DNA of 64,000 bases from contig OZ242188.1 of NCBI GenBank assembly GCA_965205785.1, forward strand, positions 1,612,001 through 1,676,000, written 5' to 3'. Shown here piece after piece: positions 17,343 through 26,833 of this stretch (the first letter of the stretch is position 1; the number at the start of each line of letters is the position of its first letter). The position numbers and the translations under genes were made by a program. Source of the stretch: BJGV01 sp965205785. Lineage in GTDB: Bacteria > Pseudomonadota > Gammaproteobacteria > Burkholderiales > Nitrosomonadaceae. Under the pieces are notes generated by a model. The model worked only from the letters and a program-made list of their open reading frames with translations, searched no databases and was not told where the DNA came from.

Positions 17343-18758
17343 TCAACCTTCGTTAATGATGGCCATTTTAAGTTGAATCATGTCACGCATGGTATAACCA
17401 ATGCCGCCAACGCCATAACCAGATGTTCGACGCCCAGCAAATGGCATCCAATCAACTCGGAACGCTGTGTGGTCATTTACCATAATTGCTGTAGCATCAA
17501 GCCGTTTTATACAATCATTGGCTACATTTAAATCACTCGTATAGACAGCTGCCTGGAAAGCCACATTTAAGCTATTAGCGCTTTCTATTGCCATCGAACG
17601 ATCTGTGTAAGGATACAAACACACAACTGGACCAAATACTTCCATAGTAGATACTTTTGTTTCTACAGGTGGATTTAGGATAATTGTTGGAGCATAAGTT
17701 GTTTTACTAAGCTTCTTGCCACCAGTTAATAGTTTTGCGCCTTTACTTACTGCCTCCTGTACCCAATTATCTACCCGATCTACTTCACGAGGTAAAATTA
17801 ATGGTCCAACCTCGGTACTTTCTTCAGTTGCGCTGCCTACTTTCAGTTTTGATGCGCCTTCTGAAAGACGTTTTGCAACGTTATCTATAATAGACGAATG
17901 AACAAATATACGCTGTACAGAAACACATACTTGTCCAGCATGATAAAAACCACCTTTAAGTAGTGACGGGATTGCTTTATTCAAGTCAGCTGTTTCATCT
18001 ACGATCACTGGTGCAACGCCACCGTGTTCTAAAGCACAACGCACTCCAGGAGCTAATCGGCTTTTTAATTTCCATCCTATCTTCGCAGAACCAATAAAGG
18101 AGAAAAAATTAATTTTCTCACTTGTAACCAGTATCTCTGCCACACTGTTATCACACACACAAACTTGACACCAATCTTTTTGTAATCCGGCCTCATGGAC
18201 TAATTCCACTAAACGAATACAGTTTAGTGGTGTAGTTGATGCAGGCTTTACTATAACTGGACAACCTACTGCAATTGCAGGAATTATTTGATGAATAATC
18301 AGGTTTAATGGATGATTAAAGGCACTTACTGCTACTACAACTCCAATCGGTTCATAGGTTGAATAAGCTTTTCTACAGATAGACGCAGCTGTATGTCCCA
18401 TTGGTATTTCTTCACCACGCATAATATGTAGGAGATCTTTTACTGCAAGATAAATGCTGTCGATTGCTCGGGTTACTTCTACTCGTGCATCTCTCAGTGG
18501 CTTTCCTCCTTCCTTTGCAATCAATAAGGCGAAGTCTTCTGCCTCTTCTTTTACTAGTAGAGCTAGTTTATTCAAGATAGCTATTCGTTCATGGTTTTCT
18601 TTCCAAACTTCACGGTTTTTAAATAATAGAGCTGCTTTTTCTAACATTGTTTCTGCATTCTCAGCTGTTTGCATCTGAATTGTTTTAATAAGTGAGCCAT
18701 CAAACGGTGAATTAACATTCAATGACAAGGTATCTTCTTTCTCAATTATTTTTTTCAT
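17343..18758 (-). CDS. NAD(P)-dependent aldehyde dehydrogenase family protein
   Basis: Oxidises an aldehyde to an acid or acyl product. From the ATG at 18758 the protein has 471 residues, with the conserved N148 in FNHP, K171 in VKPAS, general base E244 in LEHGG and catalytic C278 in GQVCVS, so the active site is complete. That ATG overlaps the TGA of the upstream thiamine-diphosphate enzyme gene (ATGA), a strong sign of translational coupling; the TTG three codons earlier is less likely. The pairing suggests it takes an aldehyde made by its partner, but the substrate is unknown. Confidence 0.88.
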   Translation of the reverse strand: MKKIIEKEDTLSLNVNSPFDGSLIKTIQMQTAENAETMLEKAALLFKNREVWKENHERIAILNKLALLVKEEAEDFALLIAKEGGKPLRDARVEVTRAIDSIYLAVKDLLHIMRGEEIPMGHTAASICRKAYSTYEPIGVVVAVSAFNHPLNLIIHQIIPAIAVGCPVIVKPASTTPLNCIRLVELVHEAGLQKDWCQVCVCDNSVAEILVTSEKINFFSFIGSAKIGWKLKSRLAPGVRCALEHGGVAPVIVDETADLNKAIPSLLKGGFYHAGQVCVSVQRIFVHSSIIDNVAKRLSEGASKLKVGSATEESTEVGPLILPREVDRVDNWVQEAVSKGAKLLTGGKKLSKTTYAPTIILNPPVETKVSTMEVFGPVVCLYPYTDRSMAIESANSLNVAFQAAVYTSDLNVANDCIKRLDATAIMVNDHTAFRVDWMPFAGRRTSGYGVGGIGYTMRDMIQLKMAIINEG

Positions 18759-20416
18759 ATTACACAAATCTTTTCTTTTAACTCATCAATGAGTACTTTA
18801 GTATTTTCTGAGTAGTCAACAGGCAGATCGATTAGATGCACACCACCTTCCTTAAAACACTGATTGATAAGTGATACAAAGTCTTCAGTGTTTGCAACTC
18901 GATGACCTTTTGCACCATAGGAATTTGCATACATAACAAAATCTGGATTTTTGAACTTTAACCCAAAATCCTTATAACCCATAGCATATTGTTTCCAACG
19001 AATCATTCCGTACGAATTGTCATTCAGGATAAGTACAATCATATTAAGTTTTAGACGAACAGCAGTCTCTAGTTCTTGACTATTCATCATAAAGCCACCA
19101 TCTCCACAAATTGCCATTACTCTACGTTCAGAATATAAGCGTGCGGCTTCCATCGCTGAAGGTAGGCCGCCCCCCATAGTGGCAAGAGCATTATCAAGTA
19201 ATACTGTGTTTGACTCAGCAGCAAGATAATTACGTGCAAACCACACTTTAAACACTCCATTATCTAATGCAATAATTCCGTTTGATGGCATGGCTTTACG
19301 TACATCTGCTACAAAACGTTGTGGTTTCACCGGGAAGCTATCATATTGCGCACGTTTGTTCATACGAGTATAAAGTTCTTTTTTTACACGTGCAAAATAA
19401 GAATAGTCTCGTTTCAAATAGCCCAATTCAGAAGTTAAGCGCTCTATGGAAGATGCTATGTCACCTACAATTTCCAATTGAGGAAAATAAACATTATCTA
19501 CAATCGCGGAGCTAAAATTAATGTGAATTACTGTTTTCCCGCCATGTTCCATAAAGAAAGGGGGCTTCTCAACCACATCATGACCCACGTTTATAATTAA
19601 ATCAGATCGATCGATTGCACAGTGAATATAATCGTTCTCTGAGAGGGCGGCGGTTCCTATGAATTCAGGTAAATTTTCATCCACACAACCTTTACCCATT
19701 TGTGTATTAAAGAAATAAATACCGGTTCCTTTTACAAAACTACAAAGGGCGCTGCGCACTTCTTTACGATTTGCTCCTGAGGCTATAAGTAAAAAAGGGT
19801 ATTTAGCAGCCTTTATCATTTTTACTGCTTCTTTAATGATGCAATCATCGGCTGTTGGAATATGTACATGGCCTTTATTAAAAATAAAGTTAGCACTTAT
19901 ATCTGCAGGTTCACATGCAATATCTTCTGGTAGTTCCAGATGGACCGCACCTGGTCGCTCTTCCTCTGCCTGACGAAATGCCTCACGGACAGTGCTAGGT
20001 ATCATATTTACACTTGCAATTTGTTTCGAATATTTAGTAAGTGGTTTCATCATGCTAACTACATCAATGATTTGAAATTGCCCTTGCTTACTATGCTTGA
20101 TAGGTTTTTGACCAGTAATCATCAAAAGTGGAAAGCCACCAAGCTGAGCATAAGCAGCTGGTGTCACAAAGTTTGTTGCACCAGGGCCAAGAGTAGAAAT
20201 ACAAACACCAGTTCTGCCTGTTAGCCTTCCATAGGTCGCAGCCATAAATGCTGCGCCTTGTTCATGGCGTGTAAGAATTAGTTTGATACTTGATTTACGT
20301 AGGGATTCTAAAAAATCTAGATTTTCTTCTCCAGGAATCCCATAAATTGTCTCTACTCCCTCGCTTTCAAGTGCCTGAATAAAAAGATCTGAAGCATTCA
20401 TTTTTATCTTTGACAT
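18755..20416 (-). CDS. Thiamine-diphosphate-dependent acetolactate synthase-like enzyme
   Basis: A 553-residue member of the IlvB-like TPP enzyme family. The catalytic glutamate is E52 in RHEQGAAF, and the TPP/Mg motif runs from GDG at 438-440 to NDN at 465-467. The N-terminus with ESEGVETIYGIPGEEN is typical of catabolic or non-ilv acetolactate synthases and related lyases. No small regulatory subunit (ilvN) or ilvC adjoins it, and it is translationally coupled to an aldehyde dehydrogenase. This argues against a simple role in branched-chain amino acid synthesis. It could be a 2-oxoacid decarboxylase or acetolactate synthase. Confidence 0.82.
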   Translation of the reverse strand: MSKIKMNASDLFIQALESEGVETIYGIPGEENLDFLESLRKSSIKLILTRHEQGAAFMAATYGRLTGRTGVCISTLGPGATNFVTPAAYAQLGGFPLLMITGQKPIKHSKQGQFQIIDVVSMMKPLTKYSKQIASVNMIPSTVREAFRQAEEERPGAVHLELPEDIACEPADISANFIFNKGHVHIPTADDCIIKEAVKMIKAAKYPFLLIASGANRKEVRSALCSFVKGTGIYFFNTQMGKGCVDENLPEFIGTAALSENDYIHCAIDRSDLIINVGHDVVEKPPFFMEHGGKTVIHINFSSAIVDNVYFPQLEIVGDIASSIERLTSELGYLKRDYSYFARVKKELYTRMNKRAQYDSFPVKPQRFVADVRKAMPSNGIIALDNGVFKVWFARNYLAAESNTVLLDNALATMGGGLPSAMEAARLYSERRVMAICGDGGFMMNSQELETAVRLKLNMIVLILNDNSYGMIRWKQYAMGYKDFGLKFKNPDFVMYANSYGAKGHRVANTEDFVSLINQCFKEGGVHLIDLPVDYSENTKVLIDELKEKICVI

Positions 20417-20547
20417 TGTGAATTCCCTTTATGGAGATGCCAGTGTTACATGCATATAAAAATTAATAATTTCAATCAGGAAGAATTTTTTTGAAAGTTA
20501 GTTGTAGCTAGAGTAGATTGATAGTATGAGCGTAGTCGAATCACTAG

Positions 20548-23500
20548 CTATCGTTCATAGGATAGAATAGGAGCAAGCCATTTTTCTGCTTGTTCCAATG
20601 TCCAGCCCTTTCGTTTTGCATAGTCTTCTATTTGATCTTTACCTACTTTTCCAACAGCAAAATAGCTGGCTTTTGGGTGTGAAAAATAAAATCCTGATAC
20701 TGCTGCTGTAGGAACCATTGCATAGGATTCTGTTACGATAATGCCGGCATTTTCTGGAGCCCTCAATAATTCAAATAATGGGCCTTTCTCTGTATGATCA
20801 GGACAAGCCGGGTATCCAGGAGCAGGACGGATGCCACGGTATTTCTCAGAAATTAGCTCTTCATTATTTAAGGCTTCATTTTTGGCGTAGCCCCAGAATT
20901 CACGGCGTATCCGTGAATGCATATGTTCAGCAAAGGCTTCAGCTAAGCGATCAGCAAGTGCTTTTAGTATGATGCCATTATAGTCATCATGTGCATCTTC
21001 ATAACTTTTTACTCGTTCATCGATACCAAATCCTGCAGATACTGCAAATGTCCCAATATAATCATTGATACCGGTATCCTTTGGAGCAATAAAATCTGCA
21101 AGAGCTAAGTTAGGCCGTCCTGATGGCTTTTTAGTCTGTTGTCTAAGCGTATGATATTTCATTGCAATTTTGGTCTTTGTTTCATCTGTATATATTTCAA
21201 TATCGTCGTTATTTACAGAGTTGGCTGGAAACAAACCATACACAGCATTTGCAGATAACCATTTTTGTTCGACAATTTTCTTTAGCATGGTCTGCGCATC
21301 ACGAAATAAGTTACTAGCAGTTTCACCTACTACACTGTCTTGTAAAATAGCAGGGTAACGTCCTGATAACTCCCAGGCTTGAAAAAATGGGGTCCAGTCA
21401 ATATAAGGTACGATTTTTTCAAGTGGATAATTTTTTAAGGATCGTACTCCAATGAAACCTGGCTCCGATGGAGAGTAATTTTCCCAGTCAGTTTTAAATG
21501 AATTCTCTCGGGCTTCAATTACCGTCAACATTGGAGCCTGACCCTTTTTATTTTTATGCTGAGTTCTGACTTTCTCATACTCAGCTTTGATGTCATGAAT
21601 ATATTTTTCCTTTAAATCTTGTGAGAGTAAATTGCTGCATACACCTACAGCTCTGCTAGCATCTGGCACCCATACAGTCACTCCATCGTAATGAGGCTCT
21701 ATTTTTACTGCTGTATGTACACGAGAAGTAGTTGCTCCACCGATCAACAAAGGAATCGTAAATCCTTCTCGTTGCATCTCTTTAGATACATACGCCATTT
21801 CTTCTAGTGAGGGGGTAATCAACCCTGATAACCCTATCATATCAGCTTGTTCACGTCGTGCCGTTTCTAGAATTTGTGCGCAAGGAACCATCACGCCCAT
21901 GTTTACTACCTCGTAGTTATTGCATTGGAGTACCACTGTAACAATATTTTTACCTATATCATGTACATCACCTTTAACCGTGGCAATAACGATCTTACCT
22001 TTCGGCCTTGAGTCACCTGATTCTTTCTTTTGTTTCTCAATAAATGGTAAAAGATGTGCTACGGCTTGTTTCATTACACGTGCAGATTTTACTACTTGTG
22101 GTAGAAACATTTTTCCAGATCCAAATAAATCACCAACGACGTTCATTCCATTCATAAGCGGCCCTTCAATAACTTGAATTGGCCGCCCACCTTGTTCATT
22201 TATTTCAAGCCTTGCTGCTTCAGTATCTTCTACAATATAGTTGGTAATACCTTTTACCAGAGCATGTGTAAGTCGTTGCTGGACTGGTTCGTTGCGCCAA
22301 CTTAGATCCTCAATATTCTCCTTACTTTTGCCTTTAAAATTCTCAGCAAAATCAACCAGTCTCTCAGTGGCATCTGGATGTCTATTAAGCAATACATCTT
22401 CAACATGTTCTAGCAAATCATTTGGTATGTCAGAATAAACACCCAACTGTCCTGCATTAACAATACCCATAGTCATTCCTGCACGGACAGCATGATATAA
22501 GAAAGCTGTATGAATTGCTTCACGTATTGCCTCTTGACCACGAAATGAGAATGAAACATTGGATACCCCTCCGCTTACTTTGGCGTAAGGCAGAGTTTGT
22601 TTAATGGCTCGTGTAGCCTCGATAAAATCGACACCATAATTGTTGTGCTCTTCAATACCTGTCGCAACCGCAAAGATATTAGGGTCAAAAATAATATCTT
22701 CTGGAGGGAAATGTATCTGATCAACCAAAATTTGGTAGCATCGAGAACATATTTCTATTTTTCGCTCCTGTGTATCTGCTTGGCCTGATTCGTCAAAGGC
22801 CATTACAATCACCGCTGCGCCATATCGACGGGCAAGTCTGGCGTGCTTAATAAATTCTTCCACACCTTCCTTCATACTAATAGAATTGATTACAGCTTTT
22901 CCTTGTATTCTCCTTAAACCAGCTTCAATAACAGACCACTTACTTGAATCAATCATTATTGGTACACGACTGATATCTGGTTCAACTGCGATAAGATTAA
23001 GGAATGTCACCATAGCTTTTTCTGAATCAAGCATGGCTTCATCCATATTGATATCAATAATCTGTGCACCATTTTCTACCTGATTACGGGCAACATTTAG
23101 TGCTTCCGTATAATCATTATTTAATATCAAACGTGAGAAGGCCTTTGAACCTGTGACGTTCGTTCTTTCACCTACATTTACAAATAATGAATTGTCGTTA
23201 ATGCTAAGGGGTTCTAGACCAGAGAGCCTTAATTCTCTTGGGATATCAGGAATAGCACGCGGGGTTACTTTCTTTACTGCTTCTGAAATAGCTTTAATGT
23301 GTGCAGGTGTAGTGCCACAGCAACCACCTACAATATTAACGAAACCAGATTTTGCAAAGTCTTTGATTAGCTTGGCAGTGTATTCGGGTGACTCATCATA
23401 ACCTGTTTCTGCAAGCGGATTTGGTAAGCCAGCGTTAGGATGTGCACTGACATATACTCCGGCAACTTTAGAAAGTTCCTCTATATATGGCCTCATTAAT

Positions 23501-24261
23501 TCGGCCCCTAGCGCACAATTAAGTCCTACTGATAAAGGCTGAACATGACTTACTGAGTTCCAAAATGCTTCTGGCGTTTGACCGGACAGAGTCCGACCAG
23601 AAGCATCTGTTATAGTTGCTGAAATCATGACAGGAATACGAGTATTAGAAGTTTCAAAGTATTGATCTATCGCGAACAAGGCAGCTTTTGCGTTTAGCGT
23701 ATCAAAAATAGTCTCTACTAATAAAATGTTTGCGCCACCATCAACTAGACCTCTAATAGATTCTGAATAATCAGCTACTAATTTATCAAAAGTAATATTT
23801 CGAAATCCAGGGTCGTTTACGTCTGGTGAAATAGAACTAGTCTTTGTAGTTGGACCTAATACACCCGCGACAAAACGTGGCTTATTAGGAGTATTCGCTT
23901 CCATTGCTTGTGCAGCTTCATGTGCCAATTTTGCACTTGAAAAATTTAGTTCATACACCAGATCCTGCATATGGTAGTCTGCCATTGAAGCAGAATTAGA
24001 ATTAAAAGTGTTTGTTTCAATGATGTCAGCACCAGCTTCTAGATAACCGGTATGAATTTCATGAATAATTTGTGGCTGAGTAAGCGTTAGGAGGTCATTG
24101 TTTCCTTTGAGATCGTGAGAATAATCTTTAAAACGTGTACCACGATAATCTGCCTCGTTGAGTTTATAGCTCTGGATCATGGTACCCATGGCACCATCAA
24201 GCAATAAAATTCTATGAGTAAGTAGATTATTTAATAGTTCGGTACGTTGTTGATTATTCAT
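20548..24261 (-). CDS. metH: Cobalamin-dependent methionine synthase
   Basis: Transfers a methyl group from methyltetrahydrofolate to homocysteine through B12. From the ATG at 24261 (MNNQQRTELL) the protein has 1237 residues, close to E. coli MetH at 1227. Order: homocysteine domain with the zinc ligands GGCCGTTPAH (about residue 310), folate domain (NVGERTNVTGSKAF onward), cap and B12 domains with DVHDIGKN and SGLITPSLEEM, and the SAM-binding reactivation domain to the end. A start 12 codons further upstream is possible but gives an atypical leader. The cell must obtain or make cobalamin; no B12 riboswitch was recognised upstream. Confidence 0.96.
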   Translation of the reverse strand: MNNQQRTELLNNLLTHRILLLDGAMGTMIQSYKLNEADYRGTRFKDYSHDLKGNNDLLTLTQPQIIHEIHTGYLEAGADIIETNTFNSNSASMADYHMQDLVYELNFSSAKLAHEAAQAMEANTPNKPRFVAGVLGPTTKTSSISPDVNDPGFRNITFDKLVADYSESIRGLVDGGANILLVETIFDTLNAKAALFAIDQYFETSNTRIPVMISATITDASGRTLSGQTPEAFWNSVSHVQPLSVGLNCALGAELMRPYIEELSKVAGVYVSAHPNAGLPNPLAETGYDESPEYTAKLIKDFAKSGFVNIVGGCCGTTPAHIKAISEAVKKVTPRAIPDIPRELRLSGLEPLSINDNSLFVNVGERTNVTGSKAFSRLILNNDYTEALNVARNQVENGAQIIDINMDEAMLDSEKAMVTFLNLIAVEPDISRVPIMIDSSKWSVIEAGLRRIQGKAVINSISMKEGVEEFIKHARLARRYGAAVIVMAFDESGQADTQERKIEICSRCYQILVDQIHFPPEDIIFDPNIFAVATGIEEHNNYGVDFIEATRAIKQTLPYAKVSGGVSNVSFSFRGQEAIREAIHTAFLYHAVRAGMTMGIVNAGQLGVYSDIPNDLLEHVEDVLLNRHPDATERLVDFAENFKGKSKENIEDLSWRNEPVQQRLTHALVKGITNYIVEDTEAARLEINEQGGRPIQVIEGPLMNGMNVVGDLFGSGKMFLPQVVKSARVMKQAVAHLLPFIEKQKKESGDSRPKGKIVIATVKGDVHDIGKNIVTVVLQCNNYEVVNMGVMVPCAQILETARREQADMIGLSGLITPSLEEMAYVSKEMQREGFTIPLLIGGATTSRVHTAVKIEPHYDGVTVWVPDASRAVGVCSNLLSQDLKEKYIHDIKAEYEKVRTQHKNKKGQAPMLTVIEARENSFKTDWENYSPSEPGFIGVRSLKNYPLEKIVPYIDWTPFFQAWELSGRYPAILQDSVVGETASNLFRDAQTMLKKIVEQKWLSANAVYGLFPANSVNNDDIEIYTDETKTKIAMKYHTLRQQTKKPSGRPNLALADFIAPKDTGINDYIGTFAVSAGFGIDERVKSYEDAHDDYNGIILKALADRLAEAFAEHMHSRIRREFWGYAKNEALNNEELISEKYRGIRPAPGYPACPDHTEKGPLFELLRAPENAGIIVTESYAMVPTAAVSGFYFSHPKASYFAVGKVGKDQIEDYAKRKGWTLEQAEKWLAPILSYER

Positions 24262-24670
24262 GTTTGAGCTGCATCTTGAAAAAAAGAATTTTATCATGCC
24301 TCACTAAGTTGACGTGGCAACTTAGTGGAAATAAATATTTGTTTAGATAGTATATAGATATGATAATTTTCTTATTTTTATTTTAGGGTGCTTAATTCTT
24401 ATAATTTAAGGGTTGGTGAACTACAAGGCTTTTTGGTAGAACTTTTTTGGATTACTCAAGCTTTTTTTCTAGGAAGGAGTTGTAAATATTGATAGGTTTA
24501 AATAATCTGATAATAGATTATGGAAATTTTTTTCATTCAAGTTATTTTATTTTGCTCTTTTATTTCAACCAATTTAAACGAGTCAGTCTAGACTTGGTGG
24601 TCAGTCAAACTAGACCAAGAATCAATAATAAAGATAATTAATAAGGCGCTTAAGTTATACTTTGTAGAGA
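24262..24670. other. ubiK-metH intergenic region with a hairpin
   Basis: A 409-base very AT-rich region with no convincing gene. A hairpin with arms CTTGGT (24593-24598) and ACCAAG (24614-24619) lies 52-78 bases downstream of the ubiK stop, next to the palindrome AGTCTAGACT at 24585-24594. There is no U-tract, so a terminator role is unsure. I looked for cobalamin and SAH riboswitch signatures and saw none. Confidence 0.3.
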
Positions 24671-24937
24671 TTAAGTTATTTTAGTTTTTCTGGCTTTATT
24701 CACTTTCGGTTTGCCTTCTAGTTTCGTAACTTTTGCTTCCAGTTCAGTTAACTTTTCACGTGTACGCATTAACATTTCTTGCTGTACATTAAACTCATCT
24801 CGTGTAACTAAATCTAGCCGAGTAAACACTCCTGCTAACAAAACCCGTAGATTTTTCTCTACATCTTTTACAGGGCTCTGTGCTACCAGATCATTTACTT
24901 TTGTGCTAATTTCATCCAACAGTTTTTGGTTTAACAT
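24671..24937 (-). CDS. ubiK: Ubiquinone biosynthesis accessory factor UbiK (BMFP family)
   Basis: A small helical protein of the BMFP/YqiC family that assists the aerobic ubiquinone synthesis complex. The 88 residues begin MLNQKLLDEISTKVNDLV. A C-terminal coiled coil (QQEMLMRTREKLTELEAKV) and a basic tail complete the family pattern. The ATG at 24937 has a strong GGAGG site 4 bases upstream, so it is preferred over a longer frame. It lies divergent to amgK. A ubiH-type hydroxylase is present at 28.5 kb. Confidence 0.87.
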   Translation of the reverse strand: MLNQKLLDEISTKVNDLVAQSPVKDVEKNLRVLLAGVFTRLDLVTRDEFNVQQEMLMRTREKLTELEAKVTKLEGKPKVNKARKTKIT

Positions 24938-25035
24938 AGTTCCTCCATTGTTTTTCGTTGTCAATTTGGATGATAGGCTCTACTTGCATGATAAAATCTC
25001 ATACTTTGATGAATTAGGCAATCAGTAGATCAATC

Positions 25036-26061
25036 ATGAATCAACTGCAACGTTACCAGCTTCTAGAGAATTGGGTTAAGAATCAATTCCCAACAAGATA
25101 TTTTTCGCTGTCACCGGCCTCTTCCGATGCGAGCTTCCGCCGCTATTTTCGAATAAAATTTAGTGATAAGTCTGCTCCAAAGACAATGATTGTTATGGAT
25201 GCTCCTCCACAGCATGAGGACTGTAGTTCATTTCTGCATGTAGCTAATATTTTTTCTGTAGCAAATGTTCATGTGCCAGAAATTTTGGCAAAGGATCTAG
25301 AACAAGGGTTTTTGCTGCTCTCTGATCTTGAAAGTACTACATATTTTGAAGCTATAGGAGCTAATTCTTCGGTTAGTAACGATTTATATAATGATGCGAT
25401 AGATGCACTTATTAGAATTCAGTTGGTAAGTTGTTCAGGAAAACTACCAGATTATGATGAAACACTTCTTCTTAATGAATTAAATTTGTTTCCAGATTGG
25501 TACTTGGAAAGGCATTCAAAGGTAGTGCTAAATATAAATCAAAAAGAAGAACTCAATAGTTGTTTTACAAAGATTACAAAAAATAATCTTGCTCAGCCAA
25601 GAGTATATGTACACCGTGATTTTCATTCACGAAATCTTATGGTGACCAGCCCTAATCCCGGCATTATTGATTTCCAGGATGCTGTATATGGCCCTATTAC
25701 TTATGATTTAGTGTCCCTTTTTAAGGATGCATATATTTATTTGGATGAGGAGGAAATACTTGATTGGGTAATACGATATTGGGAGAAGGCTAGGAAAACA
25801 GGACTTCCTGTAGCCGAGGATTTCTCTGATTTCTACCGTGATTTTGAGTGGATGGGGGTACAGCGACATATCAAGATACTCGGCATATTTGCTCGTCTAT
25901 GCTATCGCGATGGTAAGAATAACTACATAAAAGATATGTCCATGGTAATAAATTATTTACAAAAGACCTGTGAGCGTTATCGTGAACTCAATTCTTTACT
26001 GGAGTTTTTAGATGAGTTAGAAAACAAAACACAGGAAACAAAAACTGGACATGAATCATAA
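25036..26061 (+). CDS. amgK: N-acetylmuramate/N-acetylglucosamine kinase
   Basis: Phosphorylates the anomeric carbon of MurNAc in the peptidoglycan recycling route that bypasses de novo UDP-MurNAc synthesis. It is an aminoglycoside-phosphotransferase-fold kinase with SSDASFRRYFR near residue 28, the catalytic HRDFHSRNLMV near residue 193 and the metal-binding IDFQDA near 211. It overlaps murU by 11 bases, the classic amgK-murU pair. In Pseudomonas and many betaproteobacteria lptD-surA lies divergently upstream; here ubiK takes that place. Confidence 0.9.
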   Translation: MNQLQRYQLLENWVKNQFPTRYFSLSPASSDASFRRYFRIKFSDKSAPKTMIVMDAPPQHEDCSSFLHVANIFSVANVHVPEILAKDLEQGFLLLSDLESTTYFEAIGANSSVSNDLYNDAIDALIRIQLVSCSGKLPDYDETLLLNELNLFPDWYLERHSKVVLNINQKEELNSCFTKITKNNLAQPRVYVHRDFHSRNLMVTSPNPGIIDFQDAVYGPITYDLVSLFKDAYIYLDEEEILDWVIRYWEKARKTGLPVAEDFSDFYRDFEWMGVQRHIKILGIFARLCYRDGKNNYIKDMSMVINYLQKTCERYRELNSLLEFLDELENKTQETKTGHES

Positions 26062-26779
26062 GAAAGAACGGTTTAAAGCAATGATTTTAGCTGCTGGACG
26101 TGGGATACGTATGCGTCCTCTGACTGACAATTTGCCAAAGCCATTACTACGTGTCGGAAATAAAGCATTAATCGAATATCATATTGAGAGTCTTGCGCGT
26201 GCTGGTTTTGTGGATATTGTAATTAATCATGCTTACTTGGGGGAAATGATTGAGACAGCTTTAGGAGATGGAAGTCGCTATGGCATCAATATTTATTATT
26301 CCCCTGAAACTATAGCGTTAGAAACAGCAGGCGGTATTGTTAAAGCATTGCCGTTGCTGGAAAGCAAAAACGGGAATGAATTAGTCGAACAGCCTTTCCT
26401 AATAGTTAATGCGGATATATATTGTGAAATTGATTTTTCTACATTATTACCAATTTTAAATCAGATAAAAAGGGGCGCTGATACAGCGCATCTTGTAATG
26501 GTAAATAACCAGAATCATAATTCAGAAGGCGATTTTTTTCTTGATTCTGGCAGACTGGTGCCAGCAGGTAAGGAAAAGCTCACTTTTAGCGGGATTAGTA
26601 TTTATAAGCCATCTTTTTTTAATGACATTAAACCTGGAGTAGTATCGAAACTTGCGCCAAAATTATTCCATGCAATTACAGCAGGGAAAGTTAGTGGTGA
26701 ACATTATAAAGGTGTATGGGTGGATGTTGGCACACCAGAACGCTTACATAAACTTGATATGCAACTCAGAAAAGAGTAA
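26051..26779 (+). CDS. murU: N-acetylmuramate-1-phosphate uridylyltransferase
   Basis: Converts MurNAc-1-phosphate and UTP to UDP-MurNAc, the step after AmgK. It is a nucleotidyltransferase with AAGRGIRMRPLTDNLPKPLL near the N-terminus, VNADIYCEIDF (metal-binding aspartate) near residue 118, and VWVDVGTPERL near the C-terminus. The 242 residues match the family. The start overlapping amgK is used; Met-11 (ATG at 26081) is an alternative. Confidence 0.9.
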   Translation: MNHKKERFKAMILAAGRGIRMRPLTDNLPKPLLRVGNKALIEYHIESLARAGFVDIVINHAYLGEMIETALGDGSRYGINIYYSPETIALETAGGIVKALPLLESKNGNELVEQPFLIVNADIYCEIDFSTLLPILNQIKRGADTAHLVMVNNQNHNSEGDFFLDSGRLVPAGKEKLTFSGISIYKPSFFNDIKPGVVSKLAPKLFHAITAGKVSGEHYKGVWVDVGTPERLHKLDMQLRKE

Positions 26780-26833
26780 GAAAAATTCAGACTTATTTTG
26801 CTTTATTCTATAAATCCTGCAATAGTCTCATCT

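Noticed and set aside
24262..24670. Possible B12 or SAH riboswitch before metH
   Set aside because: I looked for the conserved B12-box and SAH-element cores and found none; only a short hairpin without a U-tract.
24711..25028. Plus-strand 105-residue frame opposite ubiK
   Set aside because: It covers the ubiK gene and its strong ribosome binding site in reverse; the composition is that of an antisense shadow.
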